A program made the position numbers and the translations under genes. Source: Tepidicaulis marinus (GTDB taxonomy: Bacteria; Pseudomonadota; Alphaproteobacteria; Parvibaculales; Parvibaculaceae). Taken from it: 64,000 nt of DNA. The notes beneath the pieces are model-generated. The model was not told where the DNA came from and did not search any database. It was given only the letters and a program-made list of their open reading frames with translations. Location of the stretch: positions 1-64,000 of the forward strand of contig NZ_BBIO01000002.1 of the NCBI RefSeq assembly GCF_000739695.1, in the 5' to 3' direction. Shown here in pieces: positions 1-7,931 of this stretch. Position 1 is the stretch's first letter. Every line of letters begins with the position of its first letter.

Positions 1-5
1 TTCCC

Positions 6-425
6 CTATTTCCGTTTTGACTTTCCCCTTTTTGCGTCCGCGCTGGCGGCTTTGAGAAGACGCTGGAAGGTCGGGCATTCCAGATGGCTGGGTGCGGGAC
101 ACTCGGCGGCGTGGCGCAGTCCGTCCCGCATCGCGCGCAGCCGCCGGATCAACCGGTCGAGCTCGTCGGCCTTGTCATGCAGTTGGGCCCGGTCGATGCG
201 CGGGTTGCCGTCTTGGGCGAACATGGCGCCGATTTCCTTCAGTGAAAAGCCGGCGTTGCGTCCAAGTGAAATCAGTGCGAGCCGCTCGTAAATCCCGGGA
301 TCGAAAAGCCGCCGCAATCCCTTTCGCCCGCTCGAAGTGATGAGACCGATTTCCTCATAATAGCGCAGCGTGGAAGTCGCCAGGCCGGTTTCGCGCGCGA
401 CAGCGCCGATATCGGGATCTTTCAT
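6..425 (-). CDS. MerR-family transcriptional regulator
   Basis: A 139-residue helix-turn-helix activator/repressor. The N-terminal 70 residues match the MerR fold (GAVARETGLATSTLRYYEE, then ITSSGRKGLRR), followed by a dimerisation helix (about residues 80-105) and a C-terminal CPAPSHLECP segment with two cysteines. SoxR carries a four-cysteine cluster, so this is not a canonical [2Fe-2S] SoxR. The frame is open well upstream, but the ATG at 425 starts exactly where MerR proteins begin. It is divergent from a DUF2938 gene, and a MerR-type promoter with an inverted repeat lies between them, so local and autogenous control is likely. The effector is unknown. Confidence 0.9.
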   Translation of the reverse strand: MKDPDIGAVARETGLATSTLRYYEEIGLITSSGRKGLRRLFDPGIYERLALISLGRNAGFSLKEIGAMFAQDGNPRIDRAQLHDKADELDRLIRRLRAMRDGLRHAAECPAPSHLECPTFQRLLKAASADAKRGKSKRK

Positions 426-427
426 GC

Positions 428-458
428 TTGACCTCAAGTTCACTTGAACTCGTAAGGT
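428..458 (+). promoter_or_regulatory. MerR-type promoter and operator
   Basis: TTGACC (428-433) and TAAGGT (453-458) are separated by 19 bp, the long spacer typical of MerR/SoxR-activated promoters. The perfect inverted repeat TCAAGT-TC-ACTTGA (434-447) sits in the spacer. It fires toward the DUF2938 gene at 498 and overlaps the regulator's 5' region. Confidence 0.7.
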
Positions 459-497
459 GCCTTCCGGTTGATCTGAAAACAAGCCGGGAGAGATGTC

Positions 498-1001
498 ATG
501 GCGCCGTTCTGGGAATTCATTTGGGGCGCATTGGCTCTGGGCGCGGGCGCGACCTTGTGCATGGATGTGTGGGGCCTCGTTCAAAAACACATCTTGAGGA
601 TAAGTGTGCTGGACTATGCCCTGCTCGGGCGGTGGATCGGTCATCTGCCCCAAGGCCGGGCGCGCCATGAGGCGATTGCCCGCGCGGCGCCGGTGAAAGG
701 CGAAAGAACGCTCGGCTGGGCCGCGCATTATCTGATCGGGATTGTCTTCGCCGCGCTGTTTCTTGCTGCCGCTGGGCGGTCCTATCTGGCGGCCCCTGCC
801 CTTGCCCCGGCACTGGCCATGGGACTTGTAACGGTGGCCGCGCCCTACTTCATTCTGCAACCGGCCTTCGGGCTCGGCATTGCCGCCGCGCGAACCCCGA
901 AGCCTTGGCTTGCCCGGCTCAAGAGCCTGTCCACGCATCTCGTTTTCGGACTGGGGCTTTATTTGAGCGCGCAGATATGGGCCGGGTTTCTGGCAACTTG
1001 A
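498..1001 (+). CDS. DUF2938 family membrane protein
   Basis: A 167-residue integral membrane protein of the DUF2938 family. Hydrophobic segments lie near residues 5-25, 75-95, 98-120 and 140-165. The start is supported by the purine-rich GGGAGAG just upstream. The biochemical role of the family is not known. The divergent MerR gene and the MerR-type promoter suggest induction by a small molecule or stress signal sensed by that regulator. Confidence 0.85.
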   Translation: MAPFWEFIWGALALGAGATLCMDVWGLVQKHILRISVLDYALLGRWIGHLPQGRARHEAIARAAPVKGERTLGWAAHYLIGIVFAALFLAAAGRSYLAAPALAPALAMGLVTVAAPYFILQPAFGLGIAAARTPKPWLARLKSLSTHLVFGLGLYLSAQIWAGFLAT

Positions 1002-1009
1002 GAAGAAGC

Positions 1010-1038
1010 GGAAGCGCCCTTTACCTAAGAGCGCTTCC
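1010..1038. terminator. stem-loop between convergent genes
   Basis: GGAAGCGC (1010-1017) pairs with GCGCTTCC (1031-1038). It lies between the convergent DUF2938 gene and the VOC gene. The T-runs are weak, so termination strength is uncertain. Confidence 0.45.
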
Positions 1039-1047
1039 GGTGGTTTG

Positions 1048-1467
1048 CTAAATCGTCACGAAGCCTTCCGGGGACAGCGTCCAGTATGGGTTCCAGGCAA
1101 CTTCCCAGGCATGGCCGTCCGGATCTTCGAAATAGCCTGAATAGCCGCCCCACTCCCGTTTTACGGGCTCACTGAGAATGGCGCCGCCCTCAAGTTTGCG
1201 GATCTCGCTTAAGAGCGCATCGACCGCCTCCGGGCTTTCGACGTTGTGCGCGAGCGCAATGCCGCCGCGCCGCGCGGCGATGTCACGGCCAAGTTCCTTT
1301 GCCATCTCATCCTGTTTGAACAGCGCGAAAGCGACACCGTTCATTTGAAAGAAGGCGATATTGCCGGCGGTGAAACCCGGCGTCCAGCCAAGCCCGTCCC
1401 GGTAAAAGGCGAGCGCGCGGGGAAGGTCTTCCACCGCAAGGGTGATAAGTGTCAGTGCTTGTTTCAT
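1048..1467 (-). CDS. VOC family (glyoxalase-like) protein
   Basis: A 139-residue protein with the paired beta-alpha-beta-beta-beta units of the vicinal oxygen chelate superfamily (LTLITLAVEDLPRALAFY at the N terminus; YFEDPDGHAWEVAWNP at the C terminus). The C-terminal glutamate that usually binds metal is present, but the N-terminal histidine ligand is not (TLAVED). It may therefore be a non-metal binding member or use different ligands. It is monocistronic and convergent with the DUF2938 gene. The substrate cannot be read from the sequence. Confidence 0.85.
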   Translation of the reverse strand: MKQALTLITLAVEDLPRALAFYRDGLGWTPGFTAGNIAFFQMNGVAFALFKQDEMAKELGRDIAARRGGIALAHNVESPEAVDALLSEIRKLEGGAILSEPVKREWGGYSGYFEDPDGHAWEVAWNPYWTLSPEGFVTI

Positions 1468-1844
1468 GTGTCTTCTAAGTCCCGTTTAACTGGGGCGTAA
1501 GACGCCCGGTTGAACTGGGCGCGCCGGGCAGCAGGAATGGGGAGGAAATTTCCACGCTCCATCCCCGCCGGCCCGAGCGGCCAGCGGCAATGCCGCGGGA
1601 CTGAACGAAGGCACGCCTTCGAGCGCCAGTGCATTGTCCGGAAAGAACGAGTTGCTCAACCAGATCAACGGGACGGATCAACCAGACCGGCCTGACTTTT
1701 TCGACAGGGTGAGTATGGCGCGCGCCTTGAAAAAGCGTCAAGTCCGCGCGCACTGCTTTTCGCTGCGGAAGAGCGGGCTTCCTTTGCGCAATTTTTGTGT
1801 AGAATGCCCGCCAACAAAAAGACGGATGGCCAAGGGAGAGAGCT
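1468..1844. other. 377-bp non-coding interval with imperfect repeats
   Basis: No convincing gene is present. Near the VOC start there is a direct repeat (CGTTTAACTGGGGCG at 1483-1497 and CGGTTGAACTGGGCG at 1507-1521) with a short hairpin GGGCGT-AAG-ACGCCC (1493-1507) between the copies. A possible -10 box TAGAAT (about 1800-1805) lies ahead of the deacylase gene, without a good -35 partner. Confidence 0.5.
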
Positions 1845-3566
1845 GTGGCGGATTACGATCTGATCATCAAAGGCGGCAAGATTGTCGATGGAACGGGCGC
1901 GCCCGCCTTTACCGGCGACATTGCGGTGAAGGACGGCAAGATCGCCGCCGTGGGTCAGGTCGCAGGCACAGCCACGCGCGAGATCGATGCCGGCGGGCTT
2001 TTGGTGACGCCGGGCTTCGTCGACATTCACACGCATTACGACGCGCAGGCGACCTGGGATCCTTATCTCACCCCCTCCTCTCTCCACGGCGTGACCACCG
2101 TCGTCATGGGCAATTGCGGCGTCGGCTTTGCGCCGGTGAAGCCGGAGCAGCGGGACGATCTCATCGACCTCATGGAAGCGGTGGAGGACATTCCTGGCGT
2201 TGCCATGCATGAAGGCATCAAATGGGAATGGGAGACCTTTCCCGAATATATGGACGCGCTCGACAAACGCCGCTTCACCATGGATGTGGGCGTGCAGATG
2301 CCCCACTGCGCGCTGCGCGTTTATGTGATGGGCAAGCGCGGCGTCGATAATGAATTTGCGACCGCCGAAGACATAGAAAAGATGAGCAAGCTCACCTATG
2401 AGGCGATCAAGGCGGGCGCGCTCGGCTTTTCCACCTCGCGCACGGATTTGCACAATACGCTGGAAGGCAATCCGGTACCCGGCACCTTCGCGGCCAAGGA
2501 CGAGCTTTTTGCGATCGGCGGCGCGCTGGAGAAAGCCGGGACTGGCGTCTTCCAGATTTCGGCGACACACCGCGACATGGATCAGGAATTCGAGTGGATG
2601 CTGGAAATGGCGCGCAAGACGGGCCGCACAGTGACCTTCAACCTGCAGCAGATCGACGAGCGTCCCGACCTTTACAAGAAGCTTTTAAAGATGCTGGACA
2701 AGGCGCGCGCAGAAGGCGTGACCAATCTGCGCGGCCAGCATTCGGGCCGCCCGGTCGGCATCCTGATGGGCTGGCAGACGTCGGTTCATCCCTTCATCGC
2801 GCACCGCGAATACGCAAAGCTCGCCAAGCTGCCGATCAAGGAGCGGATCGAAAAGCTGAAAGACCCGGCGGTGAAAGCCGCCATTCTGGCGGACAGCAAT
2901 CCCAATCTCGGGGATTTCGGAAATTTCGTCACCGGCTCCTTCCACAAGATGTATCCGATGGGCGTCGAGGAAAATTACGAACCGGCCCAGGAAGATTCCA
3001 TTGCGGCGATCGCGGCGCGCGAGGGCAAGAGCGCCAAGGAAATCGCTTACGATGCGATGATGATGAATGGCGGTGAGGCGCTGTTGTACTTCCCGCTTTT
3101 CGGCTATTCGGATAATGATTTTTCCGCCATCGAGGAACTGCTCGAACATCCGCAGACGGGGCTCAGCCTGGCGGATGCGGGCGCCCATTGCGGCGCGATC
3201 TGCGACGGGGCGACACCGACCTTCATGCTGACCCACTGGGTGCGGGACAGAAAGCGCGGGCGCCGCCTGCCGCTCGAACAGATCGTGCGTATTCAGACGA
3301 AAGATACGGCCGAGCAATATGCGCTCTTCGACCGGGGCGTCATTGCGCCGGGCATGCGGGCGGATATCAATGTCATCGATTTTGATAACCTGAGCTGCCC
3401 GCCGCCGGAAATGGTGTTCGACCTGCCGGCCTCGGGCCGCCGCCTTTTCCAGGGCGCGGAAGGTTATGTGGCGACCATCGTCAAGGGCGAGATTGTGATG
3501 GAAGACGGCAAGCCGACGGGCACCCTGCCCGGCAAATTGCTGCGCGGCCCGCAAGCTGCCGCCTGA
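1845..3566 (+). CDS. N-acyl-D-amino-acid deacylase family amidohydrolase
   Basis: A 573-residue metal-dependent hydrolase. The amidohydrolase N-terminal strand DLIIKGGKIVDGTG is followed by the metal-binding HTHYD (about residues 61-65), the GNCGVGFAP cysteine motif and the EDIP motif of the D-aminoacylase subfamily, then a C-terminal composite beta domain ending with ATIVKGEIVMEDG. Members remove acyl groups from N-acyl-D-amino acids or act on related cyclic amides. The GTG start has a GGGAGAG ribosome binding site. It stands alone, with a bidirectional terminator after it. Exact substrate specificity is uncertain. Confidence 0.92.
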   Translation: MADYDLIIKGGKIVDGTGAPAFTGDIAVKDGKIAAVGQVAGTATREIDAGGLLVTPGFVDIHTHYDAQATWDPYLTPSSLHGVTTVVMGNCGVGFAPVKPEQRDDLIDLMEAVEDIPGVAMHEGIKWEWETFPEYMDALDKRRFTMDVGVQMPHCALRVYVMGKRGVDNEFATAEDIEKMSKLTYEAIKAGALGFSTSRTDLHNTLEGNPVPGTFAAKDELFAIGGALEKAGTGVFQISATHRDMDQEFEWMLEMARKTGRTVTFNLQQIDERPDLYKKLLKMLDKARAEGVTNLRGQHSGRPVGILMGWQTSVHPFIAHREYAKLAKLPIKERIEKLKDPAVKAAILADSNPNLGDFGNFVTGSFHKMYPMGVEENYEPAQEDSIAAIAAREGKSAKEIAYDAMMMNGGEALLYFPLFGYSDNDFSAIEELLEHPQTGLSLADAGAHCGAICDGATPTFMLTHWVRDRKRGRRLPLEQIVRIQTKDTAEQYALFDRGVIAPGMRADINVIDFDNLSCPPPEMVFDLPASGRRLFQGAEGYVATIVKGEIVMEDGKPTGTLPGKLLRGPQAAA

Positions 3567-3588
3567 TCTTCAAAGAGGGCGAAACGAA

Positions 3589-3619
3589 AAAAGGGGGAGA
3601 GGCCCGGCCTCTCCCTTTT
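3589..3619. terminator. bidirectional rho-independent terminator
   Basis: AAAAGGGGGAGAGGCC / GGCCTCTCCCTTTT forms a long hairpin flanked by A-run and T-run, between convergent genes at 3566 and 3641. Confidence 0.85.
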
Positions 3620-3640
3620 CTTTTTCAGTAGGGTCCGGTT

Positions 3641-4471
3641 TCAGCCGGCGTCTTTGAATTTCGCGGGGCGCTTTTCCAGGTTCGACATGATGGATTCGAT
3701 CTGGTTCGGCGAGCCGATCAGTTTGTCCTGTTCGATGGATTCCATCAACAGCCCGTCCGCCGCCGTCGCATAAGGCGCGGCATTGTAAATCCGCTTCATG
3801 GCGCGGATGGCATCCGGGCTCTTGCCGGCGATTTCCTTTGCCGTTGCCAGCGCTTCGGCAAGCGGGTCTTTCGTCACACGCGTGGCGAAACCATAGTTGA
3901 AAGCTTCCTCGCCTGAGAAGATGCGGCCCGTATAGCTCAGCTCGCGGATAATATCTTCACGGGCAAGATGGCGCATGAGCTGGGAACCTGCCATGTCGGG
4001 CACGAGGCCCCATTTGACTTCCATGACGGAAAGTTTCGTGTCCGGCGCGACATAGCGGATATCCGCGCCGAGCATGACCTGAAAGCCGCCGCCAAAGGCG
4101 ACGCCGTGCACGGCTGCGATCACGGGCACCGGCACCTCGCGCCAGATCCAGGCGGCATATTGCGCGTCATTGGCGATGCCCTGGGTGCGCTTTTCAAGCC
4201 GTCCTTCCCCGCTGCCTGCCGCCGGGTTCGAACCCTTGCCGCTACCGCCGTCTTTCATCTTGGCGAAATTGCCCATGTCGAGCCCGGCGCAAAAGGCCCG
4301 GCCTTCGCCCGAGATGACGGCGACGCGCACGGAAGGATCGCTTTTCAGCTTTTCACCCGTCTCCAGCAAGGCCTGAAACATGGCCGGGTCGAGCGCATTC
4401 ATCTTGTCCGAACGCACGAGCCGGATATCGGCCACACCCTCTTCGATTTTCAGCGAAACGCGGTCGCTCAT
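3641..4471 (-). CDS. crotonase / enoyl-CoA hydratase family protein
   Basis: A 276-residue crotonase fold. Oxyanion-hole regions are visible as GRAFCAGLDMGN and GVAFGGGFQVMLGAD. In standard hydratases the first catalytic glutamate sits in GGGxE; here that position is glutamine (GGGFQ). The second acidic position is conserved (MEVKWGL). The protein may therefore be an isomerase, hydrolase or other crotonase activity rather than a classic hydratase. A glycine-rich insert (about residues 75-95) is unusual. The ATG at 4471 is preferred because GGTGGAG lies just upstream; a GTG four codons earlier would overlap that site. Confidence 0.88.
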   Translation of the reverse strand: MSDRVSLKIEEGVADIRLVRSDKMNALDPAMFQALLETGEKLKSDPSVRVAVISGEGRAFCAGLDMGNFAKMKDGGSGKGSNPAAGSGEGRLEKRTQGIANDAQYAAWIWREVPVPVIAAVHGVAFGGGFQVMLGADIRYVAPDTKLSVMEVKWGLVPDMAGSQLMRHLAREDIIRELSYTGRIFSGEEAFNYGFATRVTKDPLAEALATAKEIAGKSPDAIRAMKRIYNAAPYATAADGLLMESIEQDKLIGSPNQIESIMSNLEKRPAKFKDAG

Positions 4472-4573
4472 CTTTGTCTCCACCCTATTGAAATGGCTGT
4501 TGGCGGCAGATTAGGCGAGTGGCAAAGCTCGCGCAAATGCCGCAGCGTCGCCGCCGCTTTGCCGCCTTGAAAA

Positions 4574-4981
4574 CTACTTGCCGATTTTGAATGTGGCACT
4601 TGCCCGCGCCACGAGCGTGCCCTCGGGCGTGAAAAGCTCGGCCTCGGCAAAGGCGATGGATTTACCCCTATGGCGCACCCAGCCTTCGCCGTGAAGCTCG
4701 CCGATCCCGGCTGCGCCTAGAAAACTGGTTTTCATTTCCAGCGTGACCTGCGGTGTACCCGGCACCTCATGGGTGCTGCGCACCGCATGGCCGCACAGCC
4801 CGTCCAGCATGGCGGCAATAAAACCGCCATAGATGCGCCCGCCCCGGTTGATGAAGTTTTCGCCTGCATAATAAGAAGCTTTCACCCGGCCAGGCTCAAC
4901 CGAAATGACTTTCTTGCCGAGGGTGACGGCGGCCGGAGATTCCCATGTCTGATCTTCCGGGCGCAGCTCGCTATCGCTCAC
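4574..4981 (-). CDS. PaaI-like hotdog-fold thioesterase
   Basis: A 135-residue single hotdog domain (INRGGRIYGGFIAAMLDGLCG, then VTLEMKTSFLGAA, and a terminal strand LVARASATFKIGK). Family members hydrolyse acyl- or aryl-CoA thioesters. The GTG start overlaps the stop of the upstream dienelactone hydrolase gene (GTGA at 4978-4981), so the two are translationally coupled and probably act on the same class of metabolites. The native CoA ester is not evident. Confidence 0.88.
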   Translation of the reverse strand: MSDSELRPEDQTWESPAAVTLGKKVISVEPGRVKASYYAGENFINRGGRIYGGFIAAMLDGLCGHAVRSTHEVPGTPQVTLEMKTSFLGAAGIGELHGEGWVRHRGKSIAFAEAELFTPEGTLVARASATFKIGK

Positions 4982-5730
4982 GTATCGGTTCCTTCAGGCT
5001 GCGGCAAACGGCGCCGGTAAAGATCGAAGACTTTTTCCCAAACCGCTTCCGCCGCATCGGCCTTGTAAAGCGGGCGTTCGGGAAAGCAGAAGCCGTGCTC
5101 CGTGCCGGGCCAGATGTCGAGCCGGTAAGGCACGTTGTTTTTCTCCAGGGCCTCTTTCAAATCAGGAATGACGTTGTCCGGCACCCAGGCATCGGTTTCG
5201 GCAAAACCGAAATAGAGTTCCGCTTTGATGTGGGGGCTGAGCAAATGGGGCGAGTCTTCCTTATCCGTGACGATGCCAACGCCATAAAGCGAGGCAGCGG
5301 CGGCAAAGCGGTCGGGAAACGTGCCCGCCGCGGAGACGACATATTGCCCGCTCATGCAATAGCCGATGCAGCCGGCAGGCCCGAACGCGGCGTTTACATT
5401 CGTATCGAGAAAATCGAGCAGCGCGCGGGTGTCTTCCATCACCAGCCCATTGTTGAGCGAATACATGGCATCGAACACTTCTTTGCGCACATCATCGTTC
5501 GGAATGGGGGTCGGGAAGCGTTTGCGCCCCAGCCGGTAATAAAGGTCCGGCAGGAGCACGTAATAGCCTTGCGCGGCAATGCGGCGGCAAAAGCCGTAAA
5601 GCTCCTCGCGGATGCCCGGCGCGTCCATGTAAAGAATGACGGGCGGATGGCGTTTGCCGTCTTCCGGCCAGACGGTAAAGGTTTCGATCTGGCCGCCCGG
5701 CCCTTCTATCTGCTCGATCTTTTCGTGCAT
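4978..5730 (-). CDS. dienelactone hydrolase family protein
   Basis: A 250-residue alpha/beta hydrolase. The nucleophile elbow GYCMSGQ carries the cysteine of dienelactone hydrolases, and the triad is completed by the aspartate in FAETDAWVP and the histidine in PGTEHGF. Family members open dienelactones or hydrolyse esters of hydroxylated or halogenated acids. It is the first gene of a two-gene unit with the thioesterase. Three 16-bp tandem repeats lie just upstream of its start. Confidence 0.9.
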   Translation of the reverse strand: MHEKIEQIEGPGGQIETFTVWPEDGKRHPPVILYMDAPGIREELYGFCRRIAAQGYYVLLPDLYYRLGRKRFPTPIPNDDVRKEVFDAMYSLNNGLVMEDTRALLDFLDTNVNAAFGPAGCIGYCMSGQYVVSAAGTFPDRFAAAASLYGVGIVTDKEDSPHLLSPHIKAELYFGFAETDAWVPDNVIPDLKEALEKNNVPYRLDIWPGTEHGFCFPERPLYKADAAEAVWEKVFDLYRRRLPQPEGTDT

Positions 5731-5769
5731 GAGGCTCCTCCAGCGCGCAGCTTAAAAAGCTGCGGCCCC

Positions 5770-5817
5770 CTGTCAAAGAAAAAGACTGTCAAAGGAAAAC
5801 ACTGGCAAAGAAAAACG
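5770..5817. repeat. three tandem 16-bp imperfect repeats
   Basis: The copies are CTGTCAAAGAAAAAGA (5770-5785), CTGTCAAAGGAAAACA (5786-5801) and CTGGCAAAGAAAAACG (5802-5817). They lie upstream of the hydrolase gene (start 5730, minus strand) and run into the stem of the terminator of the downstream-facing GST gene. Confidence 0.85.
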
Positions 5818-5835
5818 CCGGCGCGGGGCCGGCGT
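5815..5835 (-). terminator. rho-independent terminator after GST gene
   Basis: ACGCCGGC (5815-5822) pairs with GCCGGCGT (5828-5835). On the minus strand it is followed by TTTTTCTTTG. Confidence 0.8.
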
Positions 5836-5864
5836 CTCATCTTCATCTCTACCGGTAGCCGAGG

Positions 5865-6506
5865 TCAGGCCGTCGCCTTGGCGCTGTCGCGTTCCTTCAT
5901 GCGCTCATACCAGGCAAGCACATTCTTGTTTTCCGGCTTGAGCGGCTGTCCGACCGCCACACCGAAATCGAGGAAACAGAAGAGCAGAATATCGGCAAGG
6001 CTCATGCGGCTCCCGGCAAGATACTCTTTGCCTTGAAGCTGCCCATCGAGCCAGGCGAGTTTGTCCTGGGCAATGGCTTTCAGCCCGTCTGCCGCTTCCG
6101 GCAGGCAGCGCATCCGGTTCTTGAACATCTCAAGGCCTTCGGAAAAACGGAAGCCGTTCGCCAGCGGCTCGCAAATGCCAAGATCGACACGGCGTGTCCA
6201 CATGCGCGTTTCGGCACGCTCTTCCGGCGTTTTGCCGATAAGGCCGGACTGGCCTTCCTTCTCATCGAGATATTCGCAAATGGCCGTCACTTCCGCGAGC
6301 ACCGTGCCGTCATCGAGCTCGAGGCAAGGCAGCTGCCCGGCCGGGTTCTTTTGCAGGTAAGGTTCGGCGCGGTTCGCCGCGCCCATAATGTCCACTTCCT
6401 CGAACGGCACCTCGATGCCGCGTTCGGCCATATACATTTTGACGACCCGGGGATTGGGGCCGATCGAATTATAGAATTTCACTGCGCGCTCCTGTTGTTT
6501 GGCCAT
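5865..6506 (-). CDS. glutathione S-transferase family protein
   Basis: A 213-residue protein with an N-terminal thioredoxin-like GST domain (VKFYNSIGPNPRVVKMY; the cis-proline motif NPAGQLPCLEL near residues 54-64; then the EVTAICEYLDE glutathione-binding segment) and an all-helical C-terminal domain with the N-capping SLADILLF segment. It probably conjugates or reduces electrophiles with glutathione in the cytosol. It is divergent from an MFS transporter gene across about 110 bp. Confidence 0.9.
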   Translation of the reverse strand: MAKQQERAVKFYNSIGPNPRVVKMYMAERGIEVPFEEVDIMGAANRAEPYLQKNPAGQLPCLELDDGTVLAEVTAICEYLDEKEGQSGLIGKTPEERAETRMWTRRVDLGICEPLANGFRFSEGLEMFKNRMRCLPEAADGLKAIAQDKLAWLDGQLQGKEYLAGSRMSLADILLFCFLDFGVAVGQPLKPENKNVLAWYERMKERDSAKATA

Positions 6507-6510
6507 TCAG

Positions 6511-6550
6511 ATTGGCTCTTTTGTGCAAGCCCATTTTCATAATTGGCTCT
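6511..6550. repeat. spaced direct repeat in divergent promoter region
   Basis: ATTGGCTCT occurs at 6511-6519 and again at 6542-6550, 31 bp apart (about three helical turns), between the divergent GST and MFS genes. It could be an operator pair; no regulator gene is adjacent. Confidence 0.4.
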
Positions 6551-6615
6551 GCTCTAGGGCAAAGAAGACATGTCTGCTATGACAGGATCAATAGAAATCT
6601 TGAACGAGCAGGCCA

Positions 6616-7920
6616 ATGTCGGAGTTGCGGGACGAGGTGCCGGGGAAACGGGCGCCCCTTTTCTATGGCTGGTACATTGTGGCCGCGGCCTTTGTCGTCA
6701 TGACCGTGTCGGCGGGGCTGGGGTTTTACAATCTCGGCGTTTATCTGAAAGCCTTTGTGGCCGAGCGGGATTTTGCGGTTTCGGTGACATCGGCTGCGAC
6801 CGCGAGCTTTTTCATTTCATCGGGCCTTACAGGCCTTGTCGTCGGCGCCTATATCGAAAAGCACGATCCGCGCTGGTCGGTCCTGGCGGGCGCCGTCATC
6901 GCCTCTGCCGCCATGTTCGGCGTGCGCTGGGTAGAAGAGCTCTGGCAGCTTTATGCTTTCCACATTCTCTTTGGCGCGGGTTATGCAGCCTGCGCGCTTT
7001 TGCCCTGCACGACGCTGGTGGCGCGCTGGTTCAACGAAAAACGCTCCATCGCGCTTTCTTATGCCTCCACCGGGCTTTCCGTCGGCGGCATTCTGCTCAC
7101 CCCGCTTTCCGCCAAGCTCATCGATATTGGCGGCATCGGCTGGGCGGCGCAGTGGCTCGCCTTGATTTTCTTTATCGGCATCGTGCCCGTGTCTCTTCTT
7201 GTCTTCCGCCCCTCGCCTGCCTCCATGGGGCTTCGGCCGGACGGGGCGGCGGTAAGCCGGGATGAAAAAGGCAACGCGCTGCCGGAAGCGGCGGCGGAAG
7301 GCGCGGATTTCGGCGCGGCGGTGCGCTCACGGCTCTTTCTTTTCATGGTCGCGGCCTTCGTCTTTGCCATGATGGCGCAGGTCGGCACGATCGCGCATCT
7401 CTTCCGCCTCGTTGCCACGCGCACGGGCAGCGATGATACCGCCTCCCTTGCCGTGGCGCTGATGGCAGGCTCCAGCATTGCCGGGCGCCTCATTGGCGGG
7501 CAAGTGCTCACGCGTCTTCCCGCCCGGCCCTTCGTTCTCGCGCTGACGCTCGTGCAGGGAAGCGCTTTGGTTTTTTACGCTTTTGCGCAAAGCGAGGCGG
7601 CGCTCTTTGCCGTCGCGCTTTTATTCGGCACCTCCGTCGGCAATTTGCTGATGATGCAGCCGCTCATCGTGGCCGAGGCTTTCGGGCTCAAAGCCTATGG
7701 GCGGCTTTTTTCCTGGAGCCAGTTTGCCATGACGCTCGGCGTTGCCTCCGGCCCTGCAATGATTGGCTTCATCTATGAAAAGGCAGGCGGCTATCAACCG
7801 GCCTTCCTGCTGATGGCCGCCGCCTCGCTCGCCGCTTTCTTCTGCCTTCTGGCGGCAGGCTCTTTCGATGTCTTCCGCAAGAACGGCTGGCAGGCGCCAG
7901 TAAAAAAGATAAGCAGATAA
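6616..7920 (+). CDS. MFS transporter, monocarboxylate-carrier-like
   Basis: A 434-residue permease with about 12 membrane segments in two halves separated by a cytoplasmic loop (about residues 200-235). The opening PLFYGWYIVAAAFVVMT segment and overall length resemble the monocarboxylate/oxalate-formate branch of the MFS. It probably exchanges or imports organic acids across the inner membrane. The gamma-carbonic-anhydrase-like gene starts 11 bp after its stop, so the two form an operon. Confidence 0.88.
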   Translation: MSELRDEVPGKRAPLFYGWYIVAAAFVVMTVSAGLGFYNLGVYLKAFVAERDFAVSVTSAATASFFISSGLTGLVVGAYIEKHDPRWSVLAGAVIASAAMFGVRWVEELWQLYAFHILFGAGYAACALLPCTTLVARWFNEKRSIALSYASTGLSVGGILLTPLSAKLIDIGGIGWAAQWLALIFFIGIVPVSLLVFRPSPASMGLRPDGAAVSRDEKGNALPEAAAEGADFGAAVRSRLFLFMVAAFVFAMMAQVGTIAHLFRLVATRTGSDDTASLAVALMAGSSIAGRLIGGQVLTRLPARPFVLALTLVQGSALVFYAFAQSEAALFAVALLFGTSVGNLLMMQPLIVAEAFGLKAYGRLFSWSQFAMTLGVASGPAMIGFIYEKAGGYQPAFLLMAAASLAAFFCLLAAGSFDVFRKNGWQAPVKKISR

Positions 7921-7931
7921 GAGGAAACGCA

